Source of the DNA: Flavobacterium sp. IB48
GTDB lineage: Bacteria > Bacteroidota > Bacteroidia > Flavobacteriales > Flavobacteriaceae
Direction: 5' to 3'
Assembly: GCF_016405855.1 (NCBI RefSeq)
Contig: NZ_JAEFCA010000002.1
Span: 310,001 to 374,000 of the forward strand
DNA: 64,000 nt
This document shows, in pieces, positions 51,801-63,660 of this stretch. The position numbers and the translations under genes were made by a program. The first letter of the stretch is position 1; each line of letters starts with the position of its first letter. Below the pieces are notes generated by a model. It was not told where the DNA came from. It searched no databases and saw only the letters and a list, made by a program, of their open reading frames with translations.

Positions 51801-53378
51801 CTATTTCATTTCTGAAATCGTATCCTCAACACGGAAATAATCAAAATCAGCGAAACCGCCTGCAGTTTTTGAAGCGTAATTAAAAAGTCCAAATCGGTAA
51901 CCCATAAAATGAGGAAGTGTATAAGGCATTTTTATAGTTTTTCCAATGCTGATCCATTTTTTTCCATCTAAACTGTAATAAAATTTTCCTTGATCTGCTT
52001 GATTTTTAAAATTGCATTCGGCTTTAAAAAACACTCTATCCTGATTTAATAAGGCACTTTCTATTTCTTTTGGATTTCCGTTCTCTGCATTTATCATAAC
52101 TACTTTTTTCTTTCCATTCTCAACTTTTACACCAACTAGACCAAAATCTTTTTGCAGTAATGAAAGCCCTGCAAAATCACCTTCTTTCATATTAGAAAAC
52201 TCGATCATAGTAGATCCCGAACATACAGGCCCAAAAGTTCTTTGTGTCAAAATATTTTTTACCTGCGTAAAACTGCTGTCTATTTTAGATGTTCTTAATC
52301 TTAAATAGCCTTTTCTTTCTTTAACAGACCAATTTGAATTATCCGGATTGTGATTCCACTGCCAGACCAACGGCAGATCATTTTCTCCATTTTTACGGGT
52401 AAATTCATCTGAGTTTACAATTCCGGGAATAAGGCTTTTATTGGCTGGAAGATCTAAATTATCAGGCACTTTACCATTTTCCCCCAATACAGGCCATCCA
52501 TTCTCCCATTTTACAGAAACAAGATACGGAATACGGCCAACACCTCCTGCATCTTTAAACAGATAAGAAAACCATCTGCCATCTGGAGTATCGATAAGTC
52601 CGCCTTGTGCTACGCCCAAATCCTGAAGTCCGACTTTTCCTTCCCAAGGACCTGCCATCGAATCGGCTCTGTGTATGATTACAGTACGCATGCCATTTTT
52701 AGGCCAGCAGATATTAAATAAATAGTATTTCCCCTTAATTTTAAAAAGCTGCGATCCTTCTGCCGGAAGCATGATCTCACTCATTGCAGGAGCATTAGCA
52801 TTTTCAATTAAAACTTTCTTCGTTTCTTCTTTAACTTCTAACAAATCTTCTTTTAATTCTACAACTTGAAGTTTTCCGCCTCCCCAGACAAGATAAACTT
52901 TGCCATCATCATCAAAGAAAAGCGAATGATCATGGTACGAATTGCTTAATACAATTCTTCTCCAAGGCCCTTTTTCAATATCTTTTGTAGAAAAAATATA
53001 CGTTTTATCTGTTGTTCCCGAAAAAGTACTCACATAATATACCCCATTATGATAGCGCAGACTGCTTGCCCACGAACCTCTACCATAGTCATTTTTTCCA
53101 TTATCTAAGTTCAGGCGGTCATCTTTATCTTCTAAGGTTTGGTAAACGTAATTAACGAGATGCCAATTCACTAAATCTTTAGATTTCATAATCGGAACAC
53201 CTGGATTCATGTGCATAGTTGTACTGCTCATATAGTAAGTGTCGTTTACCCTGATTATGGATAAATCTGGTACATCGGCAAAAATAATAGGATTTTGAGC
53301 TTTGCCTTTTTGAGCTTGACCCGCAAAAATGTTCATTGCTAGTGCCAAAAAAGCACATATAAAATCTTGTGTTTTCAT
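51801..53378 (-). CDS. GH43 family enzyme with C-terminal beta-sandwich
   Basis: Starting at the ATG at 53378 (the frame opens further upstream, but this start gives a proper signal peptide MKTQDFICAFLALAMNIFAG) the protein has 525 residues. The N-terminal propeller carries GH43 acids in FADVPDLSII, DHSLFFDDDGKVYLVWGG and PAEGSQLFKIKGKYYL. The C-terminal ~190 residues are a DUF1349/lectin-like sandwich ending GGFADFDYFRVED. Related enzymes are beta-xylosidases or alpha-L-arabinofuranosidases acting on arabinoxylan. Confidence 0.85.
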   Translation of the reverse strand: MKTQDFICAFLALAMNIFAGQAQKGKAQNPIIFADVPDLSIIRVNDTYYMSSTTMHMNPGVPIMKSKDLVNWHLVNYVYQTLEDKDDRLNLDNGKNDYGRGSWASSLRYHNGVYYVSTFSGTTDKTYIFSTKDIEKGPWRRIVLSNSYHDHSLFFDDDGKVYLVWGGGKLQVVELKEDLLEVKEETKKVLIENANAPAMSEIMLPAEGSQLFKIKGKYYLFNICWPKNGMRTVIIHRADSMAGPWEGKVGLQDLGVAQGGLIDTPDGRWFSYLFKDAGGVGRIPYLVSVKWENGWPVLGENGKVPDNLDLPANKSLIPGIVNSDEFTRKNGENDLPLVWQWNHNPDNSNWSVKERKGYLRLRTSKIDSSFTQVKNILTQRTFGPVCSGSTMIEFSNMKEGDFAGLSLLQKDFGLVGVKVENGKKKVVMINAENGNPKEIESALLNQDRVFFKAECNFKNQADQGKFYYSLDGKKWISIGKTIKMPYTLPHFMGYRFGLFNYASKTAGGFADFDYFRVEDTISEMK

Positions 53379-53543
53379 CTTAATTTCTGTTTTCGATATT
53401 TCTAAAGCTTTAGATTTCATTTCTCTCGAACAACTGTCGAAATCCCATAGAAAAACGGACAGTTAAACAAACATCTTTTCGTCTCATTTTATTCATTTCA
53501 TTTTTTTGCATGTCCTATTTTCTTTCCAAATCTAGTGGTACTT

Positions 53544-55235
<1,692 letters not shown>

Positions 55236-55336
55236 TTAAATCTAATTTTATTTAAATAATTCTAAATGAACTGCTTTACCCATTTTTCGGTATCATGTTC
55301 CAAACCAAAATAATGAGCTTTTAATGCTTTTATTTT

Positions 55337-57067
55337 CTATTTCAGAATTGCATTATTGGAAGCAGTAGCATACAAACCAACCAAAGCCCCTGTAAATCCT
55401 CCTGCTACATTTGTTGAAAGAATATCTCCTGAAACTCCTGTTCCAAGATTTTCAAAATCAGCGCTGTTTAATGCATAACTAAACTGATAATTATCTCCTG
55501 CAGCTTTAACTTGCAAACGTATTGCACCCATAATTTCAATTTTTTTGCTAGCTATAATTTCAGATTGACCATTTTCTGTTCTTTCTAGCAAAACATAAGT
55601 ATCTTTTTCTTTTTTAGTTACCCCAAAAACATAATTGAAACTTTCATTCTGCAGACATACAATTCCTGCCAAATCTTTCTCAGATTCAGGTTTATAATCT
55701 AATGTGGTTTCAAATGAAAAAGTGTTGTGCTGCTGTCTATAAAATAATGTTGAAGTTGGCTTTAGCTCTTTAATATTTACCGGAAATGGATTAATCTGCA
55801 AGCCTTTTTTAACAATAGAAATAAAATGTTCTCTCGGCCCCCTTAATCCTATCCATCTATAATCTAATTTTTTTGAGGTAAAATTCTCTGTAAATGTAAA
55901 ATTGCCATTAGGAAGAAAACCTTCTTTGCCAGTTTTGTTTATTGCACCATTTGGCATTTTCAATTTTGGCACCATTGGAATTAAACCGTTTTCAAAAATA
56001 GGGAAAGTCCCCGACCAGTCTACTGGCAAGATAAATGTTTCGCGTCCTGTATTTACTCTGTCTTTTTCATTTGGACGAATTCCCAAAAACACACCATAAT
56101 ATTTATTATCAGGACCAAGCACTAAATCTGCGTGTCCAGCCCAATCTACTTTATCGGGTCTGTTTTTAGGGAAATATCTTTGCGTAAGAATTGGATTATT
56201 GGGTGCTGGCTTAAAAGGACCTTTTGGACTATCGCTAATAAAAATAACTTCACTATGATTATCTCCTGTACCTCCTTCTGCACACATTAAATAATAATGA
56301 TTGTCTTTCTTATACAAATGAGGCGCCTCTATCCATATTGGTTTCTTAGAAAGATCAACTCCGCCATCTACTATAATTTTATCTGTTCCAGTAATAACCT
56401 GATCTTTATCTAGATCATATTCCCATACTTTAATAACACGATGTCCATTATACAATTCTTTTCCTTTATCTGGAGCATCATTGTGCACCACATAACCTTT
56501 TCCGTTGTCATCAAAGAAAATAGAAGGATCAATTCCGTTAAAAGCCAATTTAATTGGACTTCCCCATCCATTTTTTGGATCTTTAGTTTTCACAATAATA
56601 TTTCCCATATTTCCTGTAAATGCCGTTACAATCATGTAGAAAGTGTCATTGTGTGGATTATAAGTAATTCCCGGCGCGTAAACACCACCACTAATGCCTG
56701 TATCATGGGGATTAAACTCTGATACATTATTCAATACTCCTCCCAAATCAGTCCAGTTTACCAAATCTTTAGAATGAAAAATTGGAACTCCTGGAAACAT
56801 AGCAAATGAAGAACAAACCATATAGTAGTCCTCTCCTTTTCTTGTAATAGCAGGATCTGGGTAACATCCTTGCAGAATTGGAGAATAGAATTCATCGGGT
56901 TTTAAAGGATTTCTTTTATAGATTTCATCATCTCCCTGATATATAACACTAGAGAAGATTGGAAATCGCTTATTTGACGTTTTGTTTGATTTTTTCTCTT
57001 GGGCTGTCAGGGAGAAAAAACATAAAAATCCGATAAAGTATAAAAAAGATATTTTTTTTGTAATCAT
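55337..57067 (-). CDS. GH43 beta-xylosidase-type enzyme
   Basis: Translation from the ATG at 57067 gives 576 residues with a signal peptide (MITKKISFLYFIGFLCFFSLTAQ); the open frame extends upstream but has no signal there. The propeller contains GCYPDPAITRKGEDYYMVCSS split across blade 1, IDPSIFFDDNGKGYVVHN and WIEAPHLYKKDNHYYL, with the three GH43 acids. A C-terminal beta-sandwich (about 390-570) completes a GH43_11/12-like enzyme. It is the first gene of the four-gene operon downstream of the operator at 57404. Confidence 0.85.
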   Translation of the reverse strand: MITKKISFLYFIGFLCFFSLTAQEKKSNKTSNKRFPIFSSVIYQGDDEIYKRNPLKPDEFYSPILQGCYPDPAITRKGEDYYMVCSSFAMFPGVPIFHSKDLVNWTDLGGVLNNVSEFNPHDTGISGGVYAPGITYNPHNDTFYMIVTAFTGNMGNIIVKTKDPKNGWGSPIKLAFNGIDPSIFFDDNGKGYVVHNDAPDKGKELYNGHRVIKVWEYDLDKDQVITGTDKIIVDGGVDLSKKPIWIEAPHLYKKDNHYYLMCAEGGTGDNHSEVIFISDSPKGPFKPAPNNPILTQRYFPKNRPDKVDWAGHADLVLGPDNKYYGVFLGIRPNEKDRVNTGRETFILPVDWSGTFPIFENGLIPMVPKLKMPNGAINKTGKEGFLPNGNFTFTENFTSKKLDYRWIGLRGPREHFISIVKKGLQINPFPVNIKELKPTSTLFYRQQHNTFSFETTLDYKPESEKDLAGIVCLQNESFNYVFGVTKKEKDTYVLLERTENGQSEIIASKKIEIMGAIRLQVKAAGDNYQFSYALNSADFENLGTGVSGDILSTNVAGGFTGALVGLYATASNNAILK

Positions 57068-57376
57068 TGCTGCTTTTATTTTAATCGTTTTTACTTGTTT
57101 TAATTGTTTGAAAGACTTGATTGAAAAACTAGAAAAAGTTAATTGCCTAACGCAAAAAGGCCGAGCTGTACTCACATAAAATTCTAAGCACATATGCATG
57201 CAAAACCTGTAATTATGAGAATATTATAATTACAACGAATTCTGCAAATAGTCCATTTTAGTTTGTTTCACATTCATAAAAAGTTAGTTTAATTATTTAA
57301 AGTTGGTTTTGTTCGCTAGCTATTTTAAACACTTAAAGAACTTAAATATAACAATATTTTATAAGTGTATTTTTTA

Positions 57377-57406
57377 CAAATATAAACAAATAACTATCAA
57401 ACACAA
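57377..57406 (-). promoter_or_regulatory. Promoter of the GH43/CE/GH97 operon
   Basis: -7 box TATATTTG (plus-strand 57377-57384) lies 19 bases from the TTG (57404-57406) that belongs to the operator. It has the same arrangement as the SusC promoter, which supports common control. Confidence 0.7.
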
Positions 57407-57415
57407 TCGGTTGTG
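57402..57415. promoter_or_regulatory. LacI-type operator, minus-strand operon
   Basis: CACAATCGGTTGTG is a 14-base near-palindrome with the core CAATCGGTTG at 57404-57413. It overlaps the -33 element of the operon promoter. Confidence 0.7.
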
Positions 57416-57988
57416 TTATTTTTTATTGATAACTATAAAAAAAATTGCAATAAAAAACATTTTAATCGCATAAAAAAACATAAAAAACTAACAAAACATT
57501 AAATTCAATTAGAATACTGACATACTATTTAATGAAAATTATCTCTTAATGCGATATCATTACAGAAAATATAAAAAGATAAAATCCTACCTTTTATTTT
57601 AAAGTTTTAAACTTTAGCATTTCTGGCATTACAAATAGCTAAAAAAAATAATCACTACAATCATACATTATTGTATCACTGTATAATAACTACTCTTAAG
57701 TATAAAAAACGAACATCAAAATGAAAGGAGTTTGCGCATAACGTTCTTTAGCTATCCTGTGTATTTGTAAAATTAAATGCATCCAAAAATCATCAAATTA
57801 AGGAAATTTCATTTAGTCCGGAATATTCCAAAAAAATGCCACTGCTATTTTAATTATACAATACAATAGCTTGAATAAGCAATAAAAACACAATATTTAG
57901 CATAATAAATTATTGATAAATCAAAAAAAAAAAATCATTTTTTACGAAATAAAAATTTCAGGTTAGACAATTTTTTCCTTTCTTTACG

Positions 57989-58025
57989 CAATCGGTTGTA
58001 TTTTTTTTTCTATAACATAAATCGA
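57989..58025 (+). promoter_or_regulatory. GH3 promoter with LacI-type operator
   Basis: The operator core CAATCGGTTG (57989-57998) contains TTG at 57996-57998. Nineteen bases further, TAAATCGA (58018-58025) stands in the -7 position but matches TAnnTTTG poorly. The arrangement copies the other two promoters; the weak -7 box suggests lower or activator-dependent expression. Confidence 0.5.
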
Positions 58026-58053
58026 CTTTCGCTTCAAATAAAAAATTATCTGC

Positions 58054-60681
58054 ATGAAAACAAAAAACATAAAATATCAGATTCTACTATTGATCTCATT
58101 TTGCATTTCAGCACAAAATAATGAGCCAAAATTTCTTTTTCAAAATACCAGTGCCACATTTGAGGAACGAGTCGAAAACTTAATCAGTCAGCTTACATTA
58201 GAAGAAAAAGTAGCACAAATGCTAAATGCCGCACCTGCGATCCCAAGGCTTGGAATTCCAGCTTATGACTGGTGGAATGAAACTCTACACGGTGTTGCAA
58301 GAACTCCTTTTAAAACAACAGTTTTTCCGCAGGCCATTGCAATGGCTGCAACCTTTGATAAAAATTCTCTTTATAAAATGGCCGATTATTCTGCTTTAGA
58401 AGGCAGGGCAATATACAATAAGGCAGTGGAGCTTAAAAGAACAAACGAACGTTATTTGGGACTAACCTACTGGACTCCTAATATCAATATTTTTCGTGAC
58501 CCAAGATGGGGACGCGGACAGGAGACTTATGGAGAAGATCCCTATTTAACAGCTACGTTAGGTGATGCTTTTGTAAAAGGTCTTCAGGGTGATGATCCTA
58601 AATACTTAAAAGCTGCAGCCTGCGCAAAACACTACGCCGTGCATAGCGGACCAGAATCTCTACGACATACTTTTGATGTTGATGTCACTCCTTATGAACT
58701 GTGGGATACTTACCTGCCAGCATTCAAAAAATTAGTTACCGAATCGAAGGTAGCCGGAGTAATGTGTGCCTATAATGCATTTAGAACACAGCCCTGTTGT
58801 GCAAGTGATATCCTTATGAATGACATTCTGAGAAAAGAATGGCATTTTGACGGCTATGTCACATCGGACTGTTGGGCTATCGACGATTTTTTTAAAAATC
58901 ATAAAACCCATCCTGATGCTGAATCAGCCGCTGCAGACGCAGTATATCATGGAACAGATGTTGATTGTGGAACCGACGCCTACAAATCGCTTGTGTCAGC
59001 TGTTAAAAACGGAAAAATTACTGAGGAGCAGATTAATATTTCTGTAAAACGTCTTTTCTTGATCCGCTTTAAATTAGGAATGTTTGATCCTGTTTCGATG
59101 GTTAAATATGCACAGACTCCAAGTTCTGTTTTAGAATGTGAAGAACATAGCAATCATGCTTTAAAAATGGCCAGACAATCTATAGTTCTGCTAAAAAATG
59201 AAAAAAATACGCTGCCATTGAGCAAAAAACTCAAAAAAATTGTTGTGTTAGGGCCAAATGCAGATAATTCAATCTCCATTCTTGGAAATTACAACGGAAC
59301 CCCATCTAAGCTAACAACTGTACTACAGGGCATAAAAGAAAAAGTAAGCGCCGATACAGAAGTTATTTATGAAAAGGCTGTCAACTTTACGAATGATACT
59401 TTATTGGTTTACAAAGATCTTAAAAACCAATATTCTTATGAAGGAAAACAAGGTTTTAAGGCAGAATACTTTACTAATAAAACATTGTCTGGTAAACCTG
59501 AAATTACAAGAACTGAATCTGAAATAAATAATTTTTGGCAAGAAGGAGAAGTTATTACTAAAAACATCAAAGCAAATCATTTTTCAGCACGATATACCAC
59601 TAATTTTAAAGCTGACGAAAATGGTTCAATCACTTTTGAAATCCGTGCAGACGATGGCTACAGATTCATCATAGATGGAAAAGAAGTCATAAATGCTTGG
59701 GAGAAAAACCGATGGGGCGAAAAAACCTATAGACTTCAAACCAAAAAAGATGCAGTTTACAATTTAGTGCTAGAATACTGGCAAGGTGAAGGAAAAGCCG
59801 AAGTGTCATTGCAAACAGGAAATTTTATAAAAACCGATTTCAATACTTTAATTGAACGTCATAAAAATGCAGACGCATTCATTTTCGTAGGAGGTATTTC
59901 ACCACAGCTTGAAGGAGAAGAAATGCCAGTAAATGTTCCAGGATTTAACGGCGGAGATCGTACCTCTATATTGCTTCCTGAAATACAGACACAACTTTTA
60001 AAAACTCTTAAATCTTCTGAAAAACCCGTAGTTTTTCTGATGATGACAGGTAGTGCAATAGCCGTTCCGTGGGAGGCGGAAAATATACCTGCAATACTTA
60101 ATATATGGTACGGCGGACAATCTGCTGGAACTGCTTCTGCTGATGTTCTTTTTGGCGATTATAATCCTGCTGGAAGACTTCCTGTGACTTTTTACAAAAG
60201 CGACTCTGATTTACCTTTGTTTACTGATTATAAAATGGAAAACAAAACATACCGTTACTTTAAAGGCACTCCATTGTATGGTTTTGGCTATGGTTTAAGT
60301 TATACCGAATTTAAATACAGCGAGCTAAAAATACCAGAAAAAATCAAAAAAGGACAGCCAATCACAATTTCTGTCAAAGTAACAAATTCAGGAAAAATGG
60401 AAGGAGAAGAAGTCTCGCAACTGTATTTGGTTAATCTAGATTCGACAATAAAGGCACCTTTAAAAAGCCTTAAAGGATTTGAAAGATTTAATTTGAAACC
60501 TGGCCAAAGTACTGTCGTAAGCTTTAATCTTTCTCCAGAAGATCTTTCCTATGTAACCGAAGACGGAAGCCTAAAACAATATCAAGACAAAGTTCAGATA
60601 GCTGTAGGTGGCCGTCAACCTGACGAAAAGGAAAAAGGAAAAAATAATTTAATAACTAAAACTTTAAAAATAGAAAAATAA
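58054..60681 (+). CDS. GH3 beta-glycosidase (xylosidase-like) with PA14 domain
   Basis: An 875-residue exported enzyme (signal to about residue 20). Residues 35-345 form the GH3 TIM barrel, with KHY (192-194) and the nucleophile Asp in GYVTSDCWAI (D272). The alpha/beta domain is split by a PA14 insert (about 466-590, including RADDGYRFIIDG 531-542), and a fibronectin-type domain ends the protein. PA14-containing GH3 enzymes act as beta-xylosidases or beta-glucosidases on oligosaccharides. It is monocistronic and divergent from the esterase/GH43 operon. Confidence 0.9.
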   Translation: MKTKNIKYQILLLISFCISAQNNEPKFLFQNTSATFEERVENLISQLTLEEKVAQMLNAAPAIPRLGIPAYDWWNETLHGVARTPFKTTVFPQAIAMAATFDKNSLYKMADYSALEGRAIYNKAVELKRTNERYLGLTYWTPNINIFRDPRWGRGQETYGEDPYLTATLGDAFVKGLQGDDPKYLKAAACAKHYAVHSGPESLRHTFDVDVTPYELWDTYLPAFKKLVTESKVAGVMCAYNAFRTQPCCASDILMNDILRKEWHFDGYVTSDCWAIDDFFKNHKTHPDAESAAADAVYHGTDVDCGTDAYKSLVSAVKNGKITEEQINISVKRLFLIRFKLGMFDPVSMVKYAQTPSSVLECEEHSNHALKMARQSIVLLKNEKNTLPLSKKLKKIVVLGPNADNSISILGNYNGTPSKLTTVLQGIKEKVSADTEVIYEKAVNFTNDTLLVYKDLKNQYSYEGKQGFKAEYFTNKTLSGKPEITRTESEINNFWQEGEVITKNIKANHFSARYTTNFKADENGSITFEIRADDGYRFIIDGKEVINAWEKNRWGEKTYRLQTKKDAVYNLVLEYWQGEGKAEVSLQTGNFIKTDFNTLIERHKNADAFIFVGGISPQLEGEEMPVNVPGFNGGDRTSILLPEIQTQLLKTLKSSEKPVVFLMMTGSAIAVPWEAENIPAILNIWYGGQSAGTASADVLFGDYNPAGRLPVTFYKSDSDLPLFTDYKMENKTYRYFKGTPLYGFGYGLSYTEFKYSELKIPEKIKKGQPITISVKVTNSGKMEGEEVSQLYLVNLDSTIKAPLKSLKGFERFNLKPGQSTVVSFNLSPEDLSYVTEDGSLKQYQDKVQIAVGGRQPDEKEKGKNNLITKTLKIEK

Positions 60682-60690
60682 CCGCTTTTA

Positions 60691-60724
60691 AAAACGTTAA
60701 AACATTAGTTTTAGCGTTTTTTTT
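60691..60724 (+). terminator. Terminator of GH3 gene
   Basis: AAACGTTAAAAC pairs with GTTTTAGCGTTT (one wobble) around ATTA and is followed by T residues, 10 bases after the stop. Confidence 0.8.
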
Positions 60725-60787
60725 ATGTTTTTTCAGAACTGTTTGACCATCTTTTACAACTATAACCTAAAGGTTCAAAAAATTAAA

Positions 60788-60815
60788 AAGCTGAGCAAGT
60801 ACAACAGCTCAGCTT
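60788..60815 (-). terminator. Terminator of the antiporter gene
   Basis: AAGCTGAGC and GCTCAGCTT pair around a ten-base loop; on the minus strand a T-rich run follows. It lies 28 bases after the antiporter stop. Confidence 0.8.
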
Positions 60816-60842
60816 CTATATTTAGCTTAAGGCTTTTAAATC

Positions 60843-62960
60843 TTATTTAAAAATATTTCTTATCGCTTTTCCGATTTCAGCAAAATCATCATGACTGCTT
60901 ACTGATCTTTTTTCGGTATTGTTTGAGGTAGTTTTAGAAAAAGGATAGATGAGCATGTAGTTGTTATTACTGAATTTCAGATTTAAAAGATCTGGAATAT
61001 CTCGCATTCGCGAAAAATACGAGTGCATTCCCCTATCTCCCATCATAATAATTAATCCTTCATTTTCTTCAATAGTTAGAGCGGTTTGCTGGGCATCTTC
61101 CCAATTTTCAAAAACATCAAATGTTGCTTCTATAGAAGCTTTTTTAGCGATTCGTTTTAAGATATTTAGTGTTTTTTCCTTTCCATAGAAACTCATTTTG
61201 GCTCCAGAATTACGGCCAATATTCCAAATTCTCAACATCGAATGAAAAAATCCCGCATCCAATTCGGCATCTGCTGGAATAAAAACCAAATATCTTTTAA
61301 TAGTCGCTGCTGGCTGAACCGCATGATAGACCATTAAATTGATATTTTTATTTCGGAGATAACCATTATACAAATTGTATACAAATGAAGCCGAAAAGCC
61401 TTTTCCGCCTTCTAGACCTACAATAAGATCGGTAATATCTTTTTCTTTTATCACATTGCTTATTCCGCCAGCTGTATCATTATCGTGACGCGTAATTGGA
61501 TGCAATTCTACATCGGCAGCCGAAGCAGCTTTTATCGCGCTTTCTAGTATTCTTTCGGCATTTTTTTCAGAAGATTCATTGGCATCTTCATTAATCACAT
61601 TTACGGCGTAAAGCTGTTTGTTTGATGCCGTTTTTACCATCAAGCCAAGATTCACCATTTTTTCTACCGTAGCTTCATGATTCACAGCAAGCAGTATATT
61701 TTCCTTCTCTTTACTATCGCCCGATACTGTGTTATCTTTTTCTGCTTGTGCAATGCGTTGTGCACTCGCCATAGAGACAAACGATGATACGGTACAAGAA
61801 ACCAAAATAAGAAGAATACTGCCGTTAAGCACATGTTCGTTTAAAAGTCTTATAGGTTCACCCGCATCATTTTCGCCAATAATTATATTATAACCAACCA
61901 TAACAGAAGCCAATGTCGCTGCCGCTGATGCCGAACTCAGTCCAAAAATTAACTGTCCTTCATCATTAGTAAGTTTAAATGTTTTTTTCGTCAGAATAGC
62001 TGCGACATATTTTCCTCCTATTGATGCCACCAACATAATTGACGCTACCCACAAGGTCTCCCAACTTTGAATAAATGCATTAAAATCAATCAGCATTCCC
62101 ACACTGATTAGGAAGAAAGGAATAAAAATCGCATTTCCGACAAACTCAACCCTGTTCATTAATGATGATGTATGCGGAATCAGTTTATTTAAAGCCAATC
62201 CGGCAAAAAAAGCTCCAATGATCGATTCGATTCCTGCCAATTCAGCCAAAAGTGCTGCCAGATAAATCATAACCAATACAAAAAGATATTGCGAGATTTT
62301 GTCATCTACAGTTTTAAAAAACCATCTAGCAATTATTGGAAAAATGAGCAGTACAATTAAAGCAAAGACAACCATTGAAACGGATAATTTTACCCAAAAA
62401 GCTGTTCCGACTTCTCCCTGCGACATTCCAACAATAGCAGCTAAAACCAAAAGCGAAAGTACATCGGTAATCATCGTTCCGCCTACTGTAATATTTACAG
62501 CGAGGTTTTTAGCAATTCCCAAACCACTTACCATTGGGTACACAATTAAAGTGTGCGACGAAAAAAGACTGGCAAACAAAATTGAGGTAAGCAATGAAAA
62601 ATGAAGTAAATAATAACCGCCTAAAAGCCCTAAAGCAAACGGAACGGCAAAAGTGAAAATCGAAAAGATAATACTCTTCCATTTGTTCTTTTTAAAATCG
62701 GCCATATCAATTTCCAGACCTGCTAGAAACATGATATACAAAAGACCTGTAGTTCCTGTAACTACAACGCTGCTGTCTCTAGAAAGCACTCCAAATCCAT
62801 TTGGACCAATAAGAGCACCGGCAATAATAAGACCGAGCAAATGTGGTACCTTTATTTTGTTCAATAAAAGCGGAATGCATAAAATAATGATAATTTCGAT
62901 AAGATACTTTAAAAGAGGATCTTCGATGGGAAAGGTTATATGATGTATACTCAGTAGCAT
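60843..62960 (-). CDS. CPA2-family cation:proton antiporter with UspA-like tail
   Basis: A 705-residue inner-membrane protein. The first ~400 residues hold about 12 hydrophobic helices with CPA2 features (GLIIAGALIGPNGFGVL, FLAGLEIDM, FFAGLALNKLIP, FFLISVGMLIDF). The C-terminal ~290 residues are two tandem universal-stress-protein-like halves (KENILLAVNH, DLIVGLEGGKGFSASFVYN, RYLVFIPADAE). It should exchange Na+ or K+ for H+, with the tail sensing nucleotides. The downstream gene order places it 3 bases after a lipoprotein gene. Confidence 0.85.
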   Translation of the reverse strand: MLLSIHHITFPIEDPLLKYLIEIIIILCIPLLLNKIKVPHLLGLIIAGALIGPNGFGVLSRDSSVVVTGTTGLLYIMFLAGLEIDMADFKKNKWKSIIFSIFTFAVPFALGLLGGYYLLHFSLLTSILFASLFSSHTLIVYPMVSGLGIAKNLAVNITVGGTMITDVLSLLVLAAIVGMSQGEVGTAFWVKLSVSMVVFALIVLLIFPIIARWFFKTVDDKISQYLFVLVMIYLAALLAELAGIESIIGAFFAGLALNKLIPHTSSLMNRVEFVGNAIFIPFFLISVGMLIDFNAFIQSWETLWVASIMLVASIGGKYVAAILTKKTFKLTNDEGQLIFGLSSASAAATLASVMVGYNIIIGENDAGEPIRLLNEHVLNGSILLILVSCTVSSFVSMASAQRIAQAEKDNTVSGDSKEKENILLAVNHEATVEKMVNLGLMVKTASNKQLYAVNVINEDANESSEKNAERILESAIKAASAADVELHPITRHDNDTAGGISNVIKEKDITDLIVGLEGGKGFSASFVYNLYNGYLRNKNINLMVYHAVQPAATIKRYLVFIPADAELDAGFFHSMLRIWNIGRNSGAKMSFYGKEKTLNILKRIAKKASIEATFDVFENWEDAQQTALTIEENEGLIIMMGDRGMHSYFSRMRDIPDLLNLKFSNNNYMLIYPFSKTTSNNTEKRSVSSHDDFAEIGKAIRNIFK

Positions 62961-62963
62961 AAA

Positions 62964-63539
62964 TTACTTTTTAGTAGATGGAGTAAGTTCAACTGAGAAT
63001 TTTGCGATACAATTATCCTGACCCGTTATAGTCTGCGTGCCTTTTATGATATTTTTTTTAATATCATCTAGCACTACGCTCACTTTTATTTTGTTTTTTG
63101 AAGAGGCTTCTTTTGCCGAATCAAGGACGATTTTACTTTCTAAATATTGTCCAGCAAAAACACGTTTAATTTCGTTATTACTTAAAACGTTTGTAAACAT
63201 TCCAGTAGAATCTGAAACAAACTCCCAAACCTCACTGCGCTGATCGCCAATAACATAATTACTGCAGTTAGATTCTCTGCAGATCATTTTGCTATTCCAT
63301 GTCACTTTGAGATTTTCTGGCCATTCTTTTATCTTAGGAAGTGTGTCTTTTACTTTAGAAACAGACAATAAACTGTCTCTCATTTTTAAGAGCTTATCAT
63401 AATCTGCTTCTTTATCTTGAAATTGTTTTTCTCTTTCTAAAAGCGCATTTTCACGCACAATGAGTTCCTGTTCTTTTTTATTGCTGCAGGAAGATAAAAC
63501 AAGTACAAAAAGGATAAGGAATAGTCTATTTATAGTCAT
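62964..63539 (-). CDS. Putative lipoprotein of unknown function
   Basis: A 191-residue protein with a lipoprotein signal (LFLILFVLVLSSC, C18), a charged coiled coil (about 25-60, KEQELIVRENALLEREKQFQDKE shortened here by position) and a beta-rich domain (about 70-185) with a cysteine pair (CRESNC). I recognise no named family. It directly precedes the antiporter on the same strand, with only 3 bases between stop and start. Confidence 0.65.
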   Translation of the reverse strand: MTINRLFLILFVLVLSSCSNKKEQELIVRENALLEREKQFQDKEADYDKLLKMRDSLLSVSKVKDTLPKIKEWPENLKVTWNSKMICRESNCSNYVIGDQRSEVWEFVSDSTGMFTNVLSNNEIKRVFAGQYLESKIVLDSAKEASSKNKIKVSVVLDDIKKNIIKGTQTITGQDNCIAKFSVELTPSTKK

Positions 63540-63660
63540 AAAAATTGGTTTTGGATTCTACAAGATAAGCAGAAAAATCCTTTTAGCAGGCCAAAAACAG
63601 ATAAAAAAGAGATTTTTTTTCTCTTTCTTATCCGTAAAACCAAGATTTTGAGTGCTGTTT

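Larger units (their letters stand above)
57068..58053. promoter_or_regulatory. Divergent regulatory region between GH43 operon and GH3
   Basis: About 990 AT-rich bases hold two LacI-type operators and two promoters facing apart (57377-57413 and 57989-58025). The minus-strand leader would be ~300 nucleotides and the plus-strand leader ~20-30. No gene is supported between them. Confidence 0.65.
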